Positions 23,889 through 35,178 of a DNA stretch of 55,850 nucleotides are shown piece by piece (the first letter of the stretch is position 1; each line of letters opens with the position of its first letter). Source of the stretch: Burkholderiaceae bacterium (lineage in GTDB: Bacteria; Pseudomonadota; Gammaproteobacteria; Burkholderiales; Burkholderiaceae); contig CANFME010000003.1 in the NCBI GenBank assembly GCA_947448305.1, positions 1 to 55,850 on the forward strand, written 5' to 3'. Under the pieces are notes generated by a model. It worked only from the letters and a program-made list of their open reading frames with translations, ran no database searches and had not been told where the DNA came from. The position numbers and the translations under genes are program-made.

Positions 23889-24995
23889 TTATTTAGGATT
23901 ATTTAGGTATTTACCATGGTGATCGATAAGGGATGGTGTTAAAAAAACCAAAAGTTCGGTCTTATCTTTTAACTTGGTTTGATGCTGAAAAAATTTACCA
24001 AAATAGGGGATATCTCCGAGGAGAGGAATTTTCACAATATCTTCGCGCTCTGTTTGTAAATAGATGCCACCGATAACTACTGTACCGCCATCTTCCACTA
24101 AAATTTTGGATTTTAAGTGTTTCGTATTAATCGCAAACCCCTGTTCTGTTTTCATTCCAATCGAATCTTTACTGATTTCAACATCTAATAGAATGTGGTG
24201 ATCTTCAATAGTTGGAGTGACCTCTAACTTTAAATTTGCTTTTCTAAATTGAACCTTTGCCCCTTCTTTGCTACTTGACTGATAGGGTAGCTCAGTCCCT
24301 TGCTCAATAGTTGCTAATGTTTTATTGGCTGTAACAATCCTTGGATTAGCAATAATATTGCCTTGGCCATCCGATTCAAGCGCAGATAATTCGAAGTCCA
24401 AAAAAGGTAATACGCCTTTTTTTAACATGGTGATTGCTGCGATTGGTGAGTCAAAACCGTTTAAACCACTAGTAGATAAGTCGGAAGAAAACTTACCTTG
24501 AATTTTAGAGCCATCTTGGTGTTGATAACCAAGCTTGACACCTAAGTTTCTCGCAAAACGATAATCTGCCTCAACAATACGCGCTTCAATAAGAACTTGC
24601 TGGGATTTTGAAGGGGTGGATTCATTAAGAGATTTTGAAAAATAATTATGCATTTCTTGTAACTCTTTTAGGGTGCCGATTATTACTAAATTCTCTTGAT
24701 GAAAGGAAGATAAGCCATGATTAGAAAGTAAATAGGCAAAGGCAACTTGCCATGGAGTGTTATTAAAATGTATAGATGAGCGCCCTTCAATTTTTTCAAG
24801 GCCAATCATTTCAATCTTGCCAAGTTTCGCCAATAGTCCGAATGCATCCCTGGTCAAAATGTCATCAAAATTCATTTGAATTGGATGATTTGGTAATAGT
24901 TTTTGGCTAGGGCTTTGAGAGTCCATTGAACTAGCAAACACATTGTTCGTTGAAAAATTAACCCATAGCACGATCAGACAAAATAAATATTTCAA
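23889..24995 (-). CDS. Short PilQ-like secretin (signal peptide, N0/STN-like domain, secretin domain; no AMIN region apparent)
   Basis: [24 protein letters not shown]...; [55 protein letters not shown]. Confidence 0.88.
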   Translation of the reverse strand: MKYLFCLIVLWVNFSTNNVFASSMDSQSPSQKLLPNHPIQMNFDDILTRDAFGLLAKLGKIEMIGLEKIEGRSSIHFNNTPWQVAFAYLLSNHGLSSFHQENLVIIGTLKELQEMHNYFSKSLNESTPSKSQQVLIEARIVEADYRFARNLGVKLGYQHQDGSKIQGKFSSDLSTSGLNGFDSPIAAITMLKKGVLPFLDFELSALESDGQGNIIANPRIVTANKTLATIEQGTELPYQSSSKEGAKVQFRKANLKLEVTPTIEDHHILLDVEISKDSIGMKTEQGFAINTKHLKSKILVEDGGTVVIGGIYLQTEREDIVKIPLLGDIPYFGKFFQHQTKLKDKTELLVFLTPSLIDHHGKYLNNPK

Positions 24996-25783
24996 AATAA
25001 AGTCTTCTTCCTAGCAATTTGTTGAGTCAACCCATCGGCGTGGGTAACGAGAATATGATTGGGGTGGATGGATGTTAATTGCCACAATTCAGTAACAGAT
25101 TGACCCGTTAGTAGTTCTTTTTGCTGATCTTTAATGCGGATAATGGCAATTGGCTGAGTGCTTGTCCCATAAAAACCCAAATAAGCAACATTTTTAAGAG
25201 TGTCATTTGGTGATGATTTTTTGATAGCAGGTAGCGGTAATGCATGTTTTGTGGTTTGCATATGCTTTTGTAAAGCGACCTCGACATCTTCAAGACCAAT
25301 TGATAAATCCTCTAACTGACTTAAAACTTCTTCAGACTCTTCAGAAGAGTGTGTCATTTGAAGTTCCTTTACTAAGTTATCTAAATTAGTGACTTTTTCA
25401 GACGTGACTTCAGCTTGAAGAGAGAGTTCTGACAATTCATTGTCAAAAATAAAATACCCAACTAGACAGGTAATTAGACAAAAAAATAGACTAGATCCTA
25501 TGGGTAATAAGAATGAAAATGGGGTTGTAAAAACATCTTTACCTTTAGGTTGAGTAGTTCGTGTATTTTCAGGATGCGTAGGAAGGGATCTTTTTCTTGT
25601 ATTTCTCGTTGTGTCCCGAGGTTGGGGTGACAAAATTTCACCGGTCTCTAAATCAACGGTGGATGTATCATTAGAGGTTGATTTATTTGGGATATCTCTG
25701 GTTAAAAGAGGATCATGAAGAAAGTCTTCAAATTCTTCTAGAGAATCATCAAAGGATTCTGAGCTTATTTTTCGATTAAACAT
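24992..25783 (-). CDS. Single-TM protein with coiled coil and PilP/GspC-like C-terminal domain
   Basis: TM FLLPIGSSLFFCLITCLVGYFIF; acidic coiled coil; C-term NVAYLGFYGTSTQPIAIIRIKDQQKELLTGQSVTELWQLTSIHPNHILV; 4-nt overlap with the secretin. Confidence 0.65.
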   Translation of the reverse strand: MFNRKISSESFDDSLEEFEDFLHDPLLTRDIPNKSTSNDTSTVDLETGEILSPQPRDTTRNTRKRSLPTHPENTRTTQPKGKDVFTTPFSFLLPIGSSLFFCLITCLVGYFIFDNELSELSLQAEVTSEKVTNLDNLVKELQMTHSSEESEEVLSQLEDLSIGLEDVEVALQKHMQTTKHALPLPAIKKSSPNDTLKNVAYLGFYGTSTQPIAIIRIKDQQKELLTGQSVTELWQLTSIHPNHILVTHADGLTQQIARKKTLF

Positions 25784-25855
25784 AACTCATTGTTACAACG
25801 ATAAGTCTTACATGGTGCTGAAAACCATGTCAGAGAAGTCTGACTCAATTAGACG

Positions 25856-25884
25856 GTGACGAATGAATACAGGATATCTATAAT
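25856..25884 (+). promoter_or_regulatory. Candidate ponA promoter GTGACG-17 bp-TATAAT
   Basis: -10 at 25879-25884, only 6 nt before the ATG. Confidence 0.6.
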
Positions 25885-25890
25885 AAATAA

Positions 25891-28131
25891 ATGAAAAAAC
25901 TACTTATTATTTTTGCTGCCCTTGGTCTTAGTGGATTAGTTGCCGTAGGATTACTAGGCGCATACGCAGTCATTATCGCCACCCCTCATCTACCATCACT
26001 TGAAGTTGTCAAAGATTACAGACCTAAAGTACCGCTTAGAATTTTCACTAACGAAGGAATTTTGATTGGCGAATTTGGTGAAGAAAGAAGGAATTTAACC
26101 CCCATTAACAATTTTCCTATGGCGCTTAAAAACGCTGTCATTGCAACTGAGGATGACCGTTTTTATGATCATAGTGGGGTTGATTTACAAGGCTTCGCCA
26201 GAGCGATTGTGGCAAACTTAAGTGGACGTTTTAATCAAGGTGCATCCACAATTACGATGCAAGTCGCACGGAATTTTTTCTTATCTAATGAAAAAAAGTT
26301 AAGCCGAAAGCTTTATGAAATTTTATTAGCTTTCAAAATTGAACAAAATCTATCAAAAGATCAGATTCTTGAGTTGTACATGAACCAAATTTACCTAGGT
26401 CAACGCTCTTACGGTTTTGCTAGTGCGGCAAGGATTTATTTTGGTAAGAATGTTTCTGAATTAACAATAGCTGAGTCAGCCATGCTGGCGGGATTGCCCA
26501 AAGCACCATCGGCTTACAATCCCGTGGTTAATTTTCGACGCGCAAAAATTCGTCAGGAATATATTTTGCAAAGAATGCGTGATCTCAAATACATTACTGC
26601 CGAACAGTATGCAACCGCAATGCTTGAAGAGTTAGTTGTCAGAGGCTTAGGACGTGAGTTCGAAATGCATGCAGAATTCGTCGCCGAAAATGCTCGTCAA
26701 TTATTGATATCAATGTACGGTGAAAATGTCTACCAACAGGGTCTAAATGTATATACAACAGTAAAAAGAGTTGATCAGGAAGCGTCTTATTCAGCTCTAC
26801 GTAAAGGCATCATGGATTACGACTTCGCACATGGATACAGGGGACCTGAGGGTTTGGTAAAAATTCCTAATGCATCGATGGAAAGCAAGGAGATGAAAAG
26901 AGCCTTGGATAATGCCTTGAATGATCACCCAAGTAGTGATGACATTTTATCTGGAGTAGTTTTAAAAGCCTCACCTACTGAGTTAAAAGTATTTATATCT
27001 ACAGGTGAAGTGATTGTTATTCAGGGAGATGCGCTGAAGTTTATTAAAGATTCTTTAAGCCACACAGCACAACCCAAAATGAAAATTTCAGTTGGGTCGA
27101 TTATTCGTGTCATGCCTAAAGTTAATGGTGGTTGGCAGATTACGCAATTGCCAGAGGTTGAAGGTGCTTTAATTTCAGTGGATACCCATTCCGGAGCGAT
27201 TTTATCCATGACAGGTGGGTTTGATTTTAAGAGAAATCAATTTAACCATGCCATGATGGCTGAACGTCAACCAGGCTCATCCTTTAAGCCATTTTTATAC
27301 GCGGCTGGAATTGAAAAAGGAATTATGCCAAGAACGGTTGTGAACGATGGGCCATTATCTTTTAGCGGTGTGGAAACAGGTGGTAAGGCTTGGGAGCCAA
27401 AAAACTATGATGGAAAAATGGAAGGCTTAATGACAGTCCGAACGGCTTTAGCTAAATCGAAAAATTTAGTTTCGGTAAGAATTATGCGATCAATAGGACC
27501 TCATTACGTGCAAGATTTTATTCAGCGTTTTGGTTTCGAGCCTGAAAAAAATCCACCTTATTTAACCCTTGCACTAGGTGCTGGATCTGCGACACCGTTA
27601 CAAATGTCTTTGGGCTATAGTGTTTTTGCCAACGGCGGTTATGAAATTACGCCGTATTTAATTGACAAAATCGTAGATGCAAAAGGCAAAGTTTTGTATC
27701 AGGCATCTCCAAAAACGGTTGAAGATGGCGCAAAAAGAGTCTTAGATGCAAGAACTGCATTTGTGATGGATAGTTTGTTGCAAGAAGTAACTAAATCAGG
27801 AACTGCGGCATCCGCCCGAGGGCGCTTAAAAAGATCTGATATCGCTGGTAAGACCGGTACCACGAATGATTCTCATGATGCCTGGTTTGCTGGCTATCAG
27901 CCAAAAGTGGCAGCTGTTGTTTGGATGGGCTTTGATAAGCCAAGAAGCCTCGGAGCAAGGGAGACAGGTGGAGGATTAGCTCTGCCCATTTGGATTAATT
28001 ACATGTCAAAAGCATTACAGGCATTACCTGAGGGCTCTCGTGAAGTTCCAGAAGGTGTTGTGTCTGAAGACGGTGATTGGGTCATCCCAGGATTTAAAGA
28101 GAATGCCAAATACTCCACTTTGACAGATTAA
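25891..28131 (+). CDS. mrcA: Class A penicillin-binding protein 1A
   Basis: GT51: ATEDDRFYDHSGVDLQGF...GASTITMQVARNFFL; transpeptidase: RQPGSSFKPF, GKTGTTNDSHDAWFAGY. Confidence 0.95.
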   Translation: MKKLLIIFAALGLSGLVAVGLLGAYAVIIATPHLPSLEVVKDYRPKVPLRIFTNEGILIGEFGEERRNLTPINNFPMALKNAVIATEDDRFYDHSGVDLQGFARAIVANLSGRFNQGASTITMQVARNFFLSNEKKLSRKLYEILLAFKIEQNLSKDQILELYMNQIYLGQRSYGFASAARIYFGKNVSELTIAESAMLAGLPKAPSAYNPVVNFRRAKIRQEYILQRMRDLKYITAEQYATAMLEELVVRGLGREFEMHAEFVAENARQLLISMYGENVYQQGLNVYTTVKRVDQEASYSALRKGIMDYDFAHGYRGPEGLVKIPNASMESKEMKRALDNALNDHPSSDDILSGVVLKASPTELKVFISTGEVIVIQGDALKFIKDSLSHTAQPKMKISVGSIIRVMPKVNGGWQITQLPEVEGALISVDTHSGAILSMTGGFDFKRNQFNHAMMAERQPGSSFKPFLYAAGIEKGIMPRTVVNDGPLSFSGVETGGKAWEPKNYDGKMEGLMTVRTALAKSKNLVSVRIMRSIGPHYVQDFIQRFGFEPEKNPPYLTLALGAGSATPLQMSLGYSVFANGGYEITPYLIDKIVDAKGKVLYQASPKTVEDGAKRVLDARTAFVMDSLLQEVTKSGTAASARGRLKRSDIAGKTGTTNDSHDAWFAGYQPKVAAVVWMGFDKPRSLGARETGGGLALPIWINYMSKALQALPEGSREVPEGVVSEDGDWVIPGFKENAKYSTLTD

Positions 28132-28140
28132 ATAATATCT

Positions 28141-28695
28141 ATGGCCAGGAAAGCGCGCTTACTTTCTCCGGGCACTCCAATGTTTGTTCGGGCAAAGGGC
28201 CGGGAGTCGCTAAAAATTTTTGCCAGCGATGAGATGAAATTGACTTTCTTAGCTTGGTTAAGAGATGCCGCTAAAACGTATCAATTAACTATCCATGCCT
28301 ACAGTATCTTGCCAAATCAACTTGAAATGTTAGTAACGCCTAAAGATGAGTCAAGTCTGGCCAGAACCATGCAATCTCTTTGTCGAAGATTTACTCAGAA
28401 ATACAACCAGCAGCATCAAAAAACTGGCACAGTATGGCAAGGTCGATACTATTCAAAGATGATTGAAACGGATCAAGCCCTTTTAATGTGCCAAGCAATG
28501 ATTGATCTCAGTTGCGTCAGAGAAAAATTAGTGGCATATCCAGAAAACTACATTTGGTCAAGTTACCGGATTCATGCTGGACAAGAGTCTAACTATGGAC
28601 TGGTCGATATCTTACCTTTTTGGCGCCTAGGAAACACACCGTTTGAGCGCCAACAAAACTGGCGAAACTGGCTGCTGGAATTAGTCCCACATTGA
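28141..28695 (+). CDS. RAYT-/Y1-transposase-like protein lacking recognisable catalytic residues
   Basis: MARKARLLSPGTPMFVRAKGRE...IHAYSILPNQLEMLV...TVWQGRYYSKMI...YIWSSYRIHAG; family architecture without HxH or the YIHLNPVRA Tyr. Confidence 0.85.
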   Translation: MARKARLLSPGTPMFVRAKGRESLKIFASDEMKLTFLAWLRDAAKTYQLTIHAYSILPNQLEMLVTPKDESSLARTMQSLCRRFTQKYNQQHQKTGTVWQGRYYSKMIETDQALLMCQAMIDLSCVREKLVAYPENYIWSSYRIHAGQESNYGLVDILPFWRLGNTPFERQQNWRNWLLELVPH

Positions 28696-28704
28696 GGAAT
28701 TTCC

Positions 28705-28763
28705 ACTCTGTCCCCAATAAAGCCATCTCCAAGTTGGTGCAAATTGATAAATGGGGACAGAGT
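28705..28763. repeat. 12-bp perfect inverted repeat ACTCTGTCCCCA ... TGGGGACAGAGT (REP-like)
   Basis: Arms 28705-28716 and 28752-28763, 35-nt loop, immediately 3' of the RAYT-like gene. Confidence 0.85.
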
Positions 28764-28777
28764 AAGTGTAATAACAT

Positions 28778-28806
28778 TTGTGCTATTGGGGGTAATCCCC
28801 TATAGT
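28778..28806 (+). promoter_or_regulatory. Candidate gltB promoter TTGTGC-17 bp-TATAGT with GGGG-GTAAT-CCCC in the spacer
   Basis: -35 28778-28783, spacer 28784-28800, -10 28801-28806. Confidence 0.55.
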
Positions 28807-28873
28807 TTAATTCTTCAGCTAAATATCAAGTTTTTGACCGGCAAAAAATCGTCAAAAAAAGAATGGGAAAAAT

Positions 28874-31800
28874 ATGACTCAACAATTGAATTTACGTCCG
28901 CAAGCACAAGGCTTGTATGACCCACGCAATGAACATGATGCGTGTGGGGTTGGTTTCGTAGCGCATATCAAAGGTCATAGGGCCCATGAGATTGTTAGTC
29001 AGGGTCTAAAAATCTTAGAAAATTTAGATCATCGCGGAGCTGTTGGAGCCGATGCGTTAATGGGTGATGGTGCTGGAATATTAGTACAAATTCCAGATCT
29101 GCTCTTTCGTGAGGAAATGGCCAAGAATGGCGTTGAGCTTCCACCAGATGGTGAGTACGGCGTTGGTATGGTATTTTTACCAAAGGAGCACGCCTCAAGA
29201 CTTGCTTGTGAGCAGGAATTAGAAAGAACAATCAGAATAGAAGGACAAGAAATTTTAGGATGGAGGGATGTTCCGGTAGACGCCAACATGCCTATGTCAC
29301 CTAATGTTAGAAAATCAGAGCCAGTCATACGACAAATTTTCATCGGCCGTGGTCGCGAAATTATGACGACAGATGCTCTAGAGCGTAAGTTATATATCAT
29401 CCGTAAATCTGCAAGTCATGCCATTCAAAATTTAAATTTAAAGCACGGTAAGGAATACTTTGTAACCTCAATGTCAGCTAGAACCATTGTTTACAAAGGT
29501 CTTTTACTAGCAAATCAGGTTGGTGCTTATTACACAGATTTAACAGATAGCCGGTTTGTATCTGCTTTAGCAATGGTTCACCAACGCTTTTCGACTAATA
29601 CATTCCCAGCTTGGGAGTTAGCTCATCCTTACCGATTAATTGCACATAACGGTGAAATTAATACAGTAAAAGGTAACGTAAACTGGATTAATGCCAGAAC
29701 TGGGGCCATCAAATCTGTTGTTTTAGGTGATGATTTGAAGAAATTATGGCCTCTCATTTACCCAGGTCAGTCAGATACAGCAAGTTTTGATAACTGCCTA
29801 GAGTTGCTAGTCATGGCGGGTTACCCACTCACGCATGCCATGATGATGATGATTCCAGAAGCCTGGGAACAGCATACATTGATGGACACAAACCGCAGAG
29901 CATTTTACGAGTATCATGCCGCAATGATGGAGCCATGGGATGGTCCAGCAGCGATTGCGTTTACCGATGGTAGACAAATCGGAGCTACTTTAGACCGAAA
30001 TGGACTGCGCCCAGCAAGATACTACGTAACGGATGACGATTTAGTGATTATGGCTTCTGAGGCCGGTGTTCTGCAGTTTCCAGAAAGTAAGATTGTAAAA
30101 AAATGGCGTTTGCAGCCTGGCAAGATGTTCCTCATTGATATGGAACAAGGACGTATTATTGAAGATGAAGAATTAAAAGATTCTTTATCTAAAGCTAAGC
30201 CTTATAAGAGCTGGATTGAAGCAGTAAGAATTAAATTAGACGAACTTACAGTAAAAAATGTTGCTGTTGAATCGACATTAACAAGCAGAAGTCCAGCGAC
30301 GCTATTAGATCGTCAACAAGCATTTGGTTATTCGCAAGAAGATTTAAAATTTTTAATGGCACCGATGGCGCTTTCTGGTGAAGAGGCGATTGGTTCTATG
30401 GGTAACGATAGCCCACTGGCTGTTTTATCCAACAAAAACAAAATTCTGTATAACTATTTCAAGCAGTTATTCGCTCAAGTAACTAACCCTCCAATTGACT
30501 CCATCCGTGAAAATATGGTGATGTCATTAGTATCTTTCATTGGTCCAAAACCAAATTTATTAGATACCAATAACATTAACCCACCGATGCGACTCGAAGT
30601 CAGTCAGCCTATTTTAGATTTAGAAGCAATCTCTAAAATTAGAAATATCGAGCAATATACTGGTGGAAAATTTAGAACGCATGAGTTAGACATTTGTTAT
30701 CCGATTGCATGGGGTAAAGATGGTATCGAAGCAAGACTTGCTTCCTTGTGCGCAGAAGCAGTGGACGCAGTGCATTCTGGCTTCAATATTTTAATTGTGA
30801 GTGATCGACAGGTTGCACAGGATTTTGTGGCGATTCCGGCACTATTGGCTACTTCAACAATTCATCAGCATCTCGTACAAAAAGGTTTAAGAACGAGTAC
30901 TGGACTAGTTGTAGAAACTGGTTCAGCTAGAGAAACACATCATTTTGCATTATTGGCAGGTTATGGTGCAGAAGCAATCCATCCCTACCTTGCGATGGAA
31001 ACTTTAGCTGATTTTGCTAAAAATCTACCAAGTGACTTGTCTGCAGAAAAAGCCATTAAGAATTACATTAAGGCCGTAGGAAAGGGCTTACAAAAAGTAA
31101 TGTCAAAGATGGGTATTTCCACCTACATGTCTTATACAGGCTCACAGATATTTGAGGCGATTGGACTGTCAGAAGAGTTAATTGAAAAATACTTTAATGG
31201 CACAGCATCCAATGTTGGAGGAATCGGCATATTTGAAGTCGCTGAAGAAGCCATATTGATGCACCAAAAAGCATTTAGTGAAGATCCTGTCTTGGCAAAC
31301 ATGTTGGATGCGGGTGGCGAGTATGCATTTAGAATTCGGGGTGAAGACCATATGTGGACGCCTGATTCAATTGCGAAATTACAGCACTCAACGAAAACTG
31401 GACCAGAAAACGGTGGTTATCAAACTTACAAAGAATATGCGAATTTAATTAACGATCAAAGCAAGCGTCATATGACTTTGAGAGGTTTGTTTGAATTCAA
31501 AATTGAGCCAAGTAAAGCAATTGACCTGTCCGAAGTTGAGTCAGCGAAAGAGATCGTAAAACGTTTTGCTACTGGTGCCATGTCTTTAGGCTCCATTTCT
31601 ACAGAAGCTCATGCAACCTTAGCCGTCGCTATGAACCGCATTGGTGGAAAATCTAATACGGGTGAGGGTGGAGAAGATCAGAACCGTTATACCAATGAGT
31701 TAAAAGGCATTAAGATTGGTACGGGCGAAACTTTGGCTTCACAGCTTGGGAAAGATGTAATTGAGGCAGATATTCCACTTCAAGCTGGCGATTCATTACG

Positions 31801-33625
31801 CTCAAAAATTAAGCAAGTTGCGTCGGGTCGTTTTGGTGTAACCGCAGAATATTTAACTTCAGCTGACCAAATTCAAATTAAGATGGCTCAGGGTGCTAAA
31901 CCTGGCGAAGGTGGTCAATTACCGGGTGGAAAAGTATCAGATTACATCGGTAAATTACGTTATTCAGTACCAGGAGTGGGACTCATATCACCACCGCCAC
32001 ATCATGATATTTACTCGATTGAAGATTTGGCGCAGCTTATTCATGATTTAAAGAATGTCAATTCATCAGCAGATATTTCTGTCAAACTAGTCTCTGAAGT
32101 TGGAGTTGGAACGGTTGCAGCGGGTGTTGCAAAAGCAAAAGCAGATCACGTGGTGATTTCCGGACATGATGGTGGTACGGGTGCCTCACCTTTGTCGTCA
32201 ATCAAACATGCAGGATCACCTTGGGAATTAGGCTTGGCTGAAACGCAACAAACCTTAGTTTTAAATGGTTTGCGTGGCAGAATTCGAGTGCAAGCTGATG
32301 GTCAAATGAAAACCGGTAGAGATGTTGTGATCGGTGCTTTGTTAGGAGCTGAGGAATTTGGTTTTGCAACAGCGCCATTAGTTGTTGAAGGTTGCATCAT
32401 GATGAGAAAGTGCCATCTGAATACCTGCCCAGTTGGCGTAGCGACGCAAGATCCAGTCCTTAGAAAAAAATTCTCCGGTAAACCTGAGTACGTAGTGAAT
32501 TTCTTCTTCTATGTCGCTGAAGAAGTTCGCGAAATTATGGCCCAATTAGGCATCAGATCGTTTGATGATTTAGTCGGCCGCGTTGATTTATTGGATACAA
32601 AGAAGGGAATCGAGCACTGGAAGGCAAAAGGCTTAGATTTCAGAAAAATCTTTGCACAGCCTGATCAACAAATTAACTCTGATTTGCGTCAAGTTCAGAC
32701 CCAAGACCATGGCTTAGAAAAAGCACTTGATAACGAGTTAGTTGCAAAAGCTCAAGAAGCAATTGATAAGGGCACAAGGGTCTCCTTCATTACTGAAGTT
32801 AAGAATGTGAATCGAACTGTTGGTGCGATGTTGTCTGGAGAAGTTGCTAAAAAATACGGACATGCTGGTCTACCTGATGATACGATTCACGTTCAATTAA
32901 ATGGTACAGCTGGCCAAAGTTTTGCCGCATTCTTAGCACATGGTGTTACGTTTGATTTGGTTGGTGACGGAAATGACTACGTTGGTAAAGGTTTATCAGG
33001 TGGGCGCGTCATTGTAAGAGTACCAAACGAGTTCAGAGGACATCCTAGTGAAAATATCATCGTTGGTAATACTGTCTTATACGGAGCAATTGCGGGTGAG
33101 GCCTACTTTAATGGGGTAGCTGGCGAGCGTTTTGCTGTGCGTAACTCAGGTGCTATTGCGGTTGTTGAAGGCACAGGCGATCACGGCGCAGAGTATATGA
33201 CTGGCGGCACGATTGTGGTGCTTGGTAATACAGGACGAAATTTCGCAGCGGGTATGAGTGGTGGTATTGCTTATGTTTATGACGAAGATGGTTTATTTGC
33301 TAAACGTTGTAATACAACGATGGCAACTTTAGAGCCAGTATTCTCAAAACAAGAACAAGAAAAGCAAATTCCAGTTTCTCAGTGGCATGCTCCTGAAAAC
33401 GTAAAAGAAGGTGGTCAACGTATTAGTGACGAGGAAATCCTAAAGGGTTTAGTAGAAAAACATTTCCGCCATACCGGGTCTGAACAAGCTAAAAAAATAC
33501 TAGGTAATTGGGAAAGTGAAAGAGCCCGTTTTATCAAAGTATTCCCAACAGAGTATAAGAGAGCCTTAGGTGAGTTGTGGGAAAAAGCTCAGGGATTAGC
33601 CGAAAAGAAAACTGCAAAAGTTTAA
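28874..33625 (+). CDS. gltB: Glutamate synthase large subunit
   Basis: [13 protein letters not shown]...[27 protein letters not shown]...[18 protein letters not shown]...[13 protein letters not shown]. Confidence 0.97.
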   Translation: MTQQLNLRPQAQGLYDPRNEHDACGVGFVAHIKGHRAHEIVSQGLKILENLDHRGAVGADALMGDGAGILVQIPDLLFREEMAKNGVELPPDGEYGVGMVFLPKEHASRLACEQELERTIRIEGQEILGWRDVPVDANMPMSPNVRKSEPVIRQIFIGRGREIMTTDALERKLYIIRKSASHAIQNLNLKHGKEYFVTSMSARTIVYKGLLLANQVGAYYTDLTDSRFVSALAMVHQRFSTNTFPAWELAHPYRLIAHNGEINTVKGNVNWINARTGAIKSVVLGDDLKKLWPLIYPGQSDTASFDNCLELLVMAGYPLTHAMMMMIPEAWEQHTLMDTNRRAFYEYHAAMMEPWDGPAAIAFTDGRQIGATLDRNGLRPARYYVTDDDLVIMASEAGVLQFPESKIVKKWRLQPGKMFLIDMEQGRIIEDEELKDSLSKAKPYKSWIEAVRIKLDELTVKNVAVESTLTSRSPATLLDRQQAFGYSQEDLKFLMAPMALSGEEAIGSMGNDSPLAVLSNKNKILYNYFKQLFAQVTNPPIDSIRENMVMSLVSFIGPKPNLLDTNNINPPMRLEVSQPILDLEAISKIRNIEQYTGGKFRTHELDICYPIAWGKDGIEARLASLCAEAVDAVHSGFNILIVSDRQVAQDFVAIPALLATSTIHQHLVQKGLRTSTGLVVETGSARETHHFALLAGYGAEAIHPYLAMETLADFAKNLPSDLSAEKAIKNYIKAVGKGLQKVMSKMGISTYMSYTGSQIFEAIGLSEELIEKYFNGTASNVGGIGIFEVAEEAILMHQKAFSEDPVLANMLDAGGEYAFRIRGEDHMWTPDSIAKLQHSTKTGPENGGYQTYKEYANLINDQSKRHMTLRGLFEFKIEPSKAIDLSEVESAKEIVKRFATGAMSLGSISTEAHATLAVAMNRIGGKSNTGEGGEDQNRYTNELKGIKIGTGETLASQLGKDVIEADIPLQAGDSLRSKIKQVASGRFGVTAEYLTSADQIQIKMAQGAKPGEGGQLPGGKVSDYIGKLRYSVPGVGLISPPPHHDIYSIEDLAQLIHDLKNVNSSADISVKLVSEVGVGTVAAGVAKAKADHVVISGHDGGTGASPLSSIKHAGSPWELGLAETQQTLVLNGLRGRIRVQADGQMKTGRDVVIGALLGAEEFGFATAPLVVEGCIMMRKCHLNTCPVGVATQDPVLRKKFSGKPEYVVNFFFYVAEEVREIMAQLGIRSFDDLVGRVDLLDTKKGIEHWKAKGLDFRKIFAQPDQQINSDLRQVQTQDHGLEKALDNELVAKAQEAIDKGTRVSFITEVKNVNRTVGAMLSGEVAKKYGHAGLPDDTIHVQLNGTAGQSFAAFLAHGVTFDLVGDGNDYVGKGLSGGRVIVRVPNEFRGHPSENIIVGNTVLYGAIAGEAYFNGVAGERFAVRNSGAIAVVEGTGDHGAEYMTGGTIVVLGNTGRNFAAGMSGGIAYVYDEDGLFAKRCNTTMATLEPVFSKQEQEKQIPVSQWHAPENVKEGGQRISDEEILKGLVEKHFRHTGSEQAKKILGNWESERARFIKVFPTEYKRALGELWEKAQGLAEKKTAKV

Positions 33626-33647
33626 CGAAAGAATAAGAGAGATTGCT

Positions 33648-35111
33648 ATGGGAAAAATGACAGGATTTATGGACTTTGAACGTCAGTCCGAGCACTATGA
33701 AGCGCCTTTAACACGTGTAAAGCACTACAAAGAATTTGTTGAACCGCTGACCAATGAAGAAGCAAAAACACAAGGTGCGCGTTGTATGGATTGCGGCATT
33801 CCATTTTGTAATAGTGGTTGCCCTGTAAACAATATCATTCCAGATTTTAATGAGCTTGTTTATCAGCAGGATTGGGAAGCTGCGATTGCAGTTTTACATT
33901 CGACCAATAACTTTCCAGAGTTTACTGGCAGAATCTGTCCTGCCCCTTGTGAATCAGCTTGTACTTTAGGAATTAATAGTGATCCAGTTGGTATCAAGTC
34001 CATTGAACATGCAATTATTGATAAAGCGTGGGAAAACGGTTGGGTTAAACCACAATTACCAACTCATAAGACTGGCAAAAAGATTGCCATCGTTGGTTCA
34101 GGGCCTGCAGGTCTAGCGGCTGCGCAACAGTTAGCAAGAGTTGGGCATGATGTGAGTGTCTATGAAAAAAATGATCGTGTTGGCGGTTTACTTCGTTATG
34201 GTATCCCTGACTTCAAAATGGAGAAATGGTTAATTGATCGTCGCGTTGAGCAAATGGAAGCAGAAGGAGTCACGTTCGTTACTGGCGTTTTTGTCGGTAA
34301 AGAACAGTTAGATCCTGCGATTAAAGATTACTCACAAAAAAGAGTAGATCCAGATGAGCTATTAGCCAAGTATGATGCAGTAATTATTAGTGGGGGTGCG
34401 GAGCAACCGAGAGATTTACCAATCCCTGGCCGTGACCTCAAAGGGGTGCACTTTGCGTTAGATTTTTTAATCCCACAAAATAAAGAAGTTGCTGGCGATA
34501 CTAAAAATACGATTGATGCTAAAGGTAAGCATGTAATCGTAATTGGTGGTGGTGATACAGGTTCTGACTGTGTTGGCACTTCAAATCGTCATGGCGCCAA
34601 ATCAGTAAGTCAATTTGAGTTATTGCCACAACCACCACAAGAAGAGAACAAACCACTGGTGTGGCCTTATTGGCCAACTAAATTACGTACTTCATCCTCT
34701 CATGAAGAAGGTTGCGCTAGAGATTGGTCAGTTGCTACGAAACGTTTTGAAGGTAAAGACGGCAAACTTGAGAAACTCATCGGTGTACGTCTCGAATGGC
34801 GTGATGGCAAAATGGCTGAAATTCCGGACACAGAGTTTGAAATGCAAGCGGAATTAGTCTTCTTAGCCATGGGCTTTGTTTCACCAGCTCAGCAAATTCT
34901 TTCTGGCTTCGGGGTTGAAAAAGATAATCGTGGAAATGCAAAAGCAACTGTTGAAGGCGCTAAGGCTTATCACACCAATCAACCAAAAGTATTTGCTGCC
35001 GGTGATATGAGACGTGGTCAGTCTTTAGTTGTGTGGGCAATCCGTGAAGGTCGCCAATGTGCAAGAGCAGTAGATGAATTCTTAATGGGCTCAAGCGAAC
35101 TGCCAAATTAA
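33648..35111 (+). CDS. gltD: Glutamate synthase small subunit
   Basis: [24 protein letters not shown]...[43 protein letters not shown]. Confidence 0.97.
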   Translation: MGKMTGFMDFERQSEHYEAPLTRVKHYKEFVEPLTNEEAKTQGARCMDCGIPFCNSGCPVNNIIPDFNELVYQQDWEAAIAVLHSTNNFPEFTGRICPAPCESACTLGINSDPVGIKSIEHAIIDKAWENGWVKPQLPTHKTGKKIAIVGSGPAGLAAAQQLARVGHDVSVYEKNDRVGGLLRYGIPDFKMEKWLIDRRVEQMEAEGVTFVTGVFVGKEQLDPAIKDYSQKRVDPDELLAKYDAVIISGGAEQPRDLPIPGRDLKGVHFALDFLIPQNKEVAGDTKNTIDAKGKHVIVIGGGDTGSDCVGTSNRHGAKSVSQFELLPQPPQEENKPLVWPYWPTKLRTSSSHEEGCARDWSVATKRFEGKDGKLEKLIGVRLEWRDGKMAEIPDTEFEMQAELVFLAMGFVSPAQQILSGFGVEKDNRGNAKATVEGAKAYHTNQPKVFAAGDMRRGQSLVVWAIREGRQCARAVDEFLMGSSELPN

Positions 35112-35138
35112 TTCGTTTTAAAGATGGATGAAAGTTTT

Positions 35139-35178
35139 CCCCAAAGTGATTATTAATATCTAACTTTGGGGATTTTTC
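35139..35178 (+). terminator. gltD terminator overlapping the 3' end of the convergent ABC ATPase gene
   Basis: CCCCAAAGT-15 nt-ACTTTGGGG-ATTTTTC. Confidence 0.8.
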
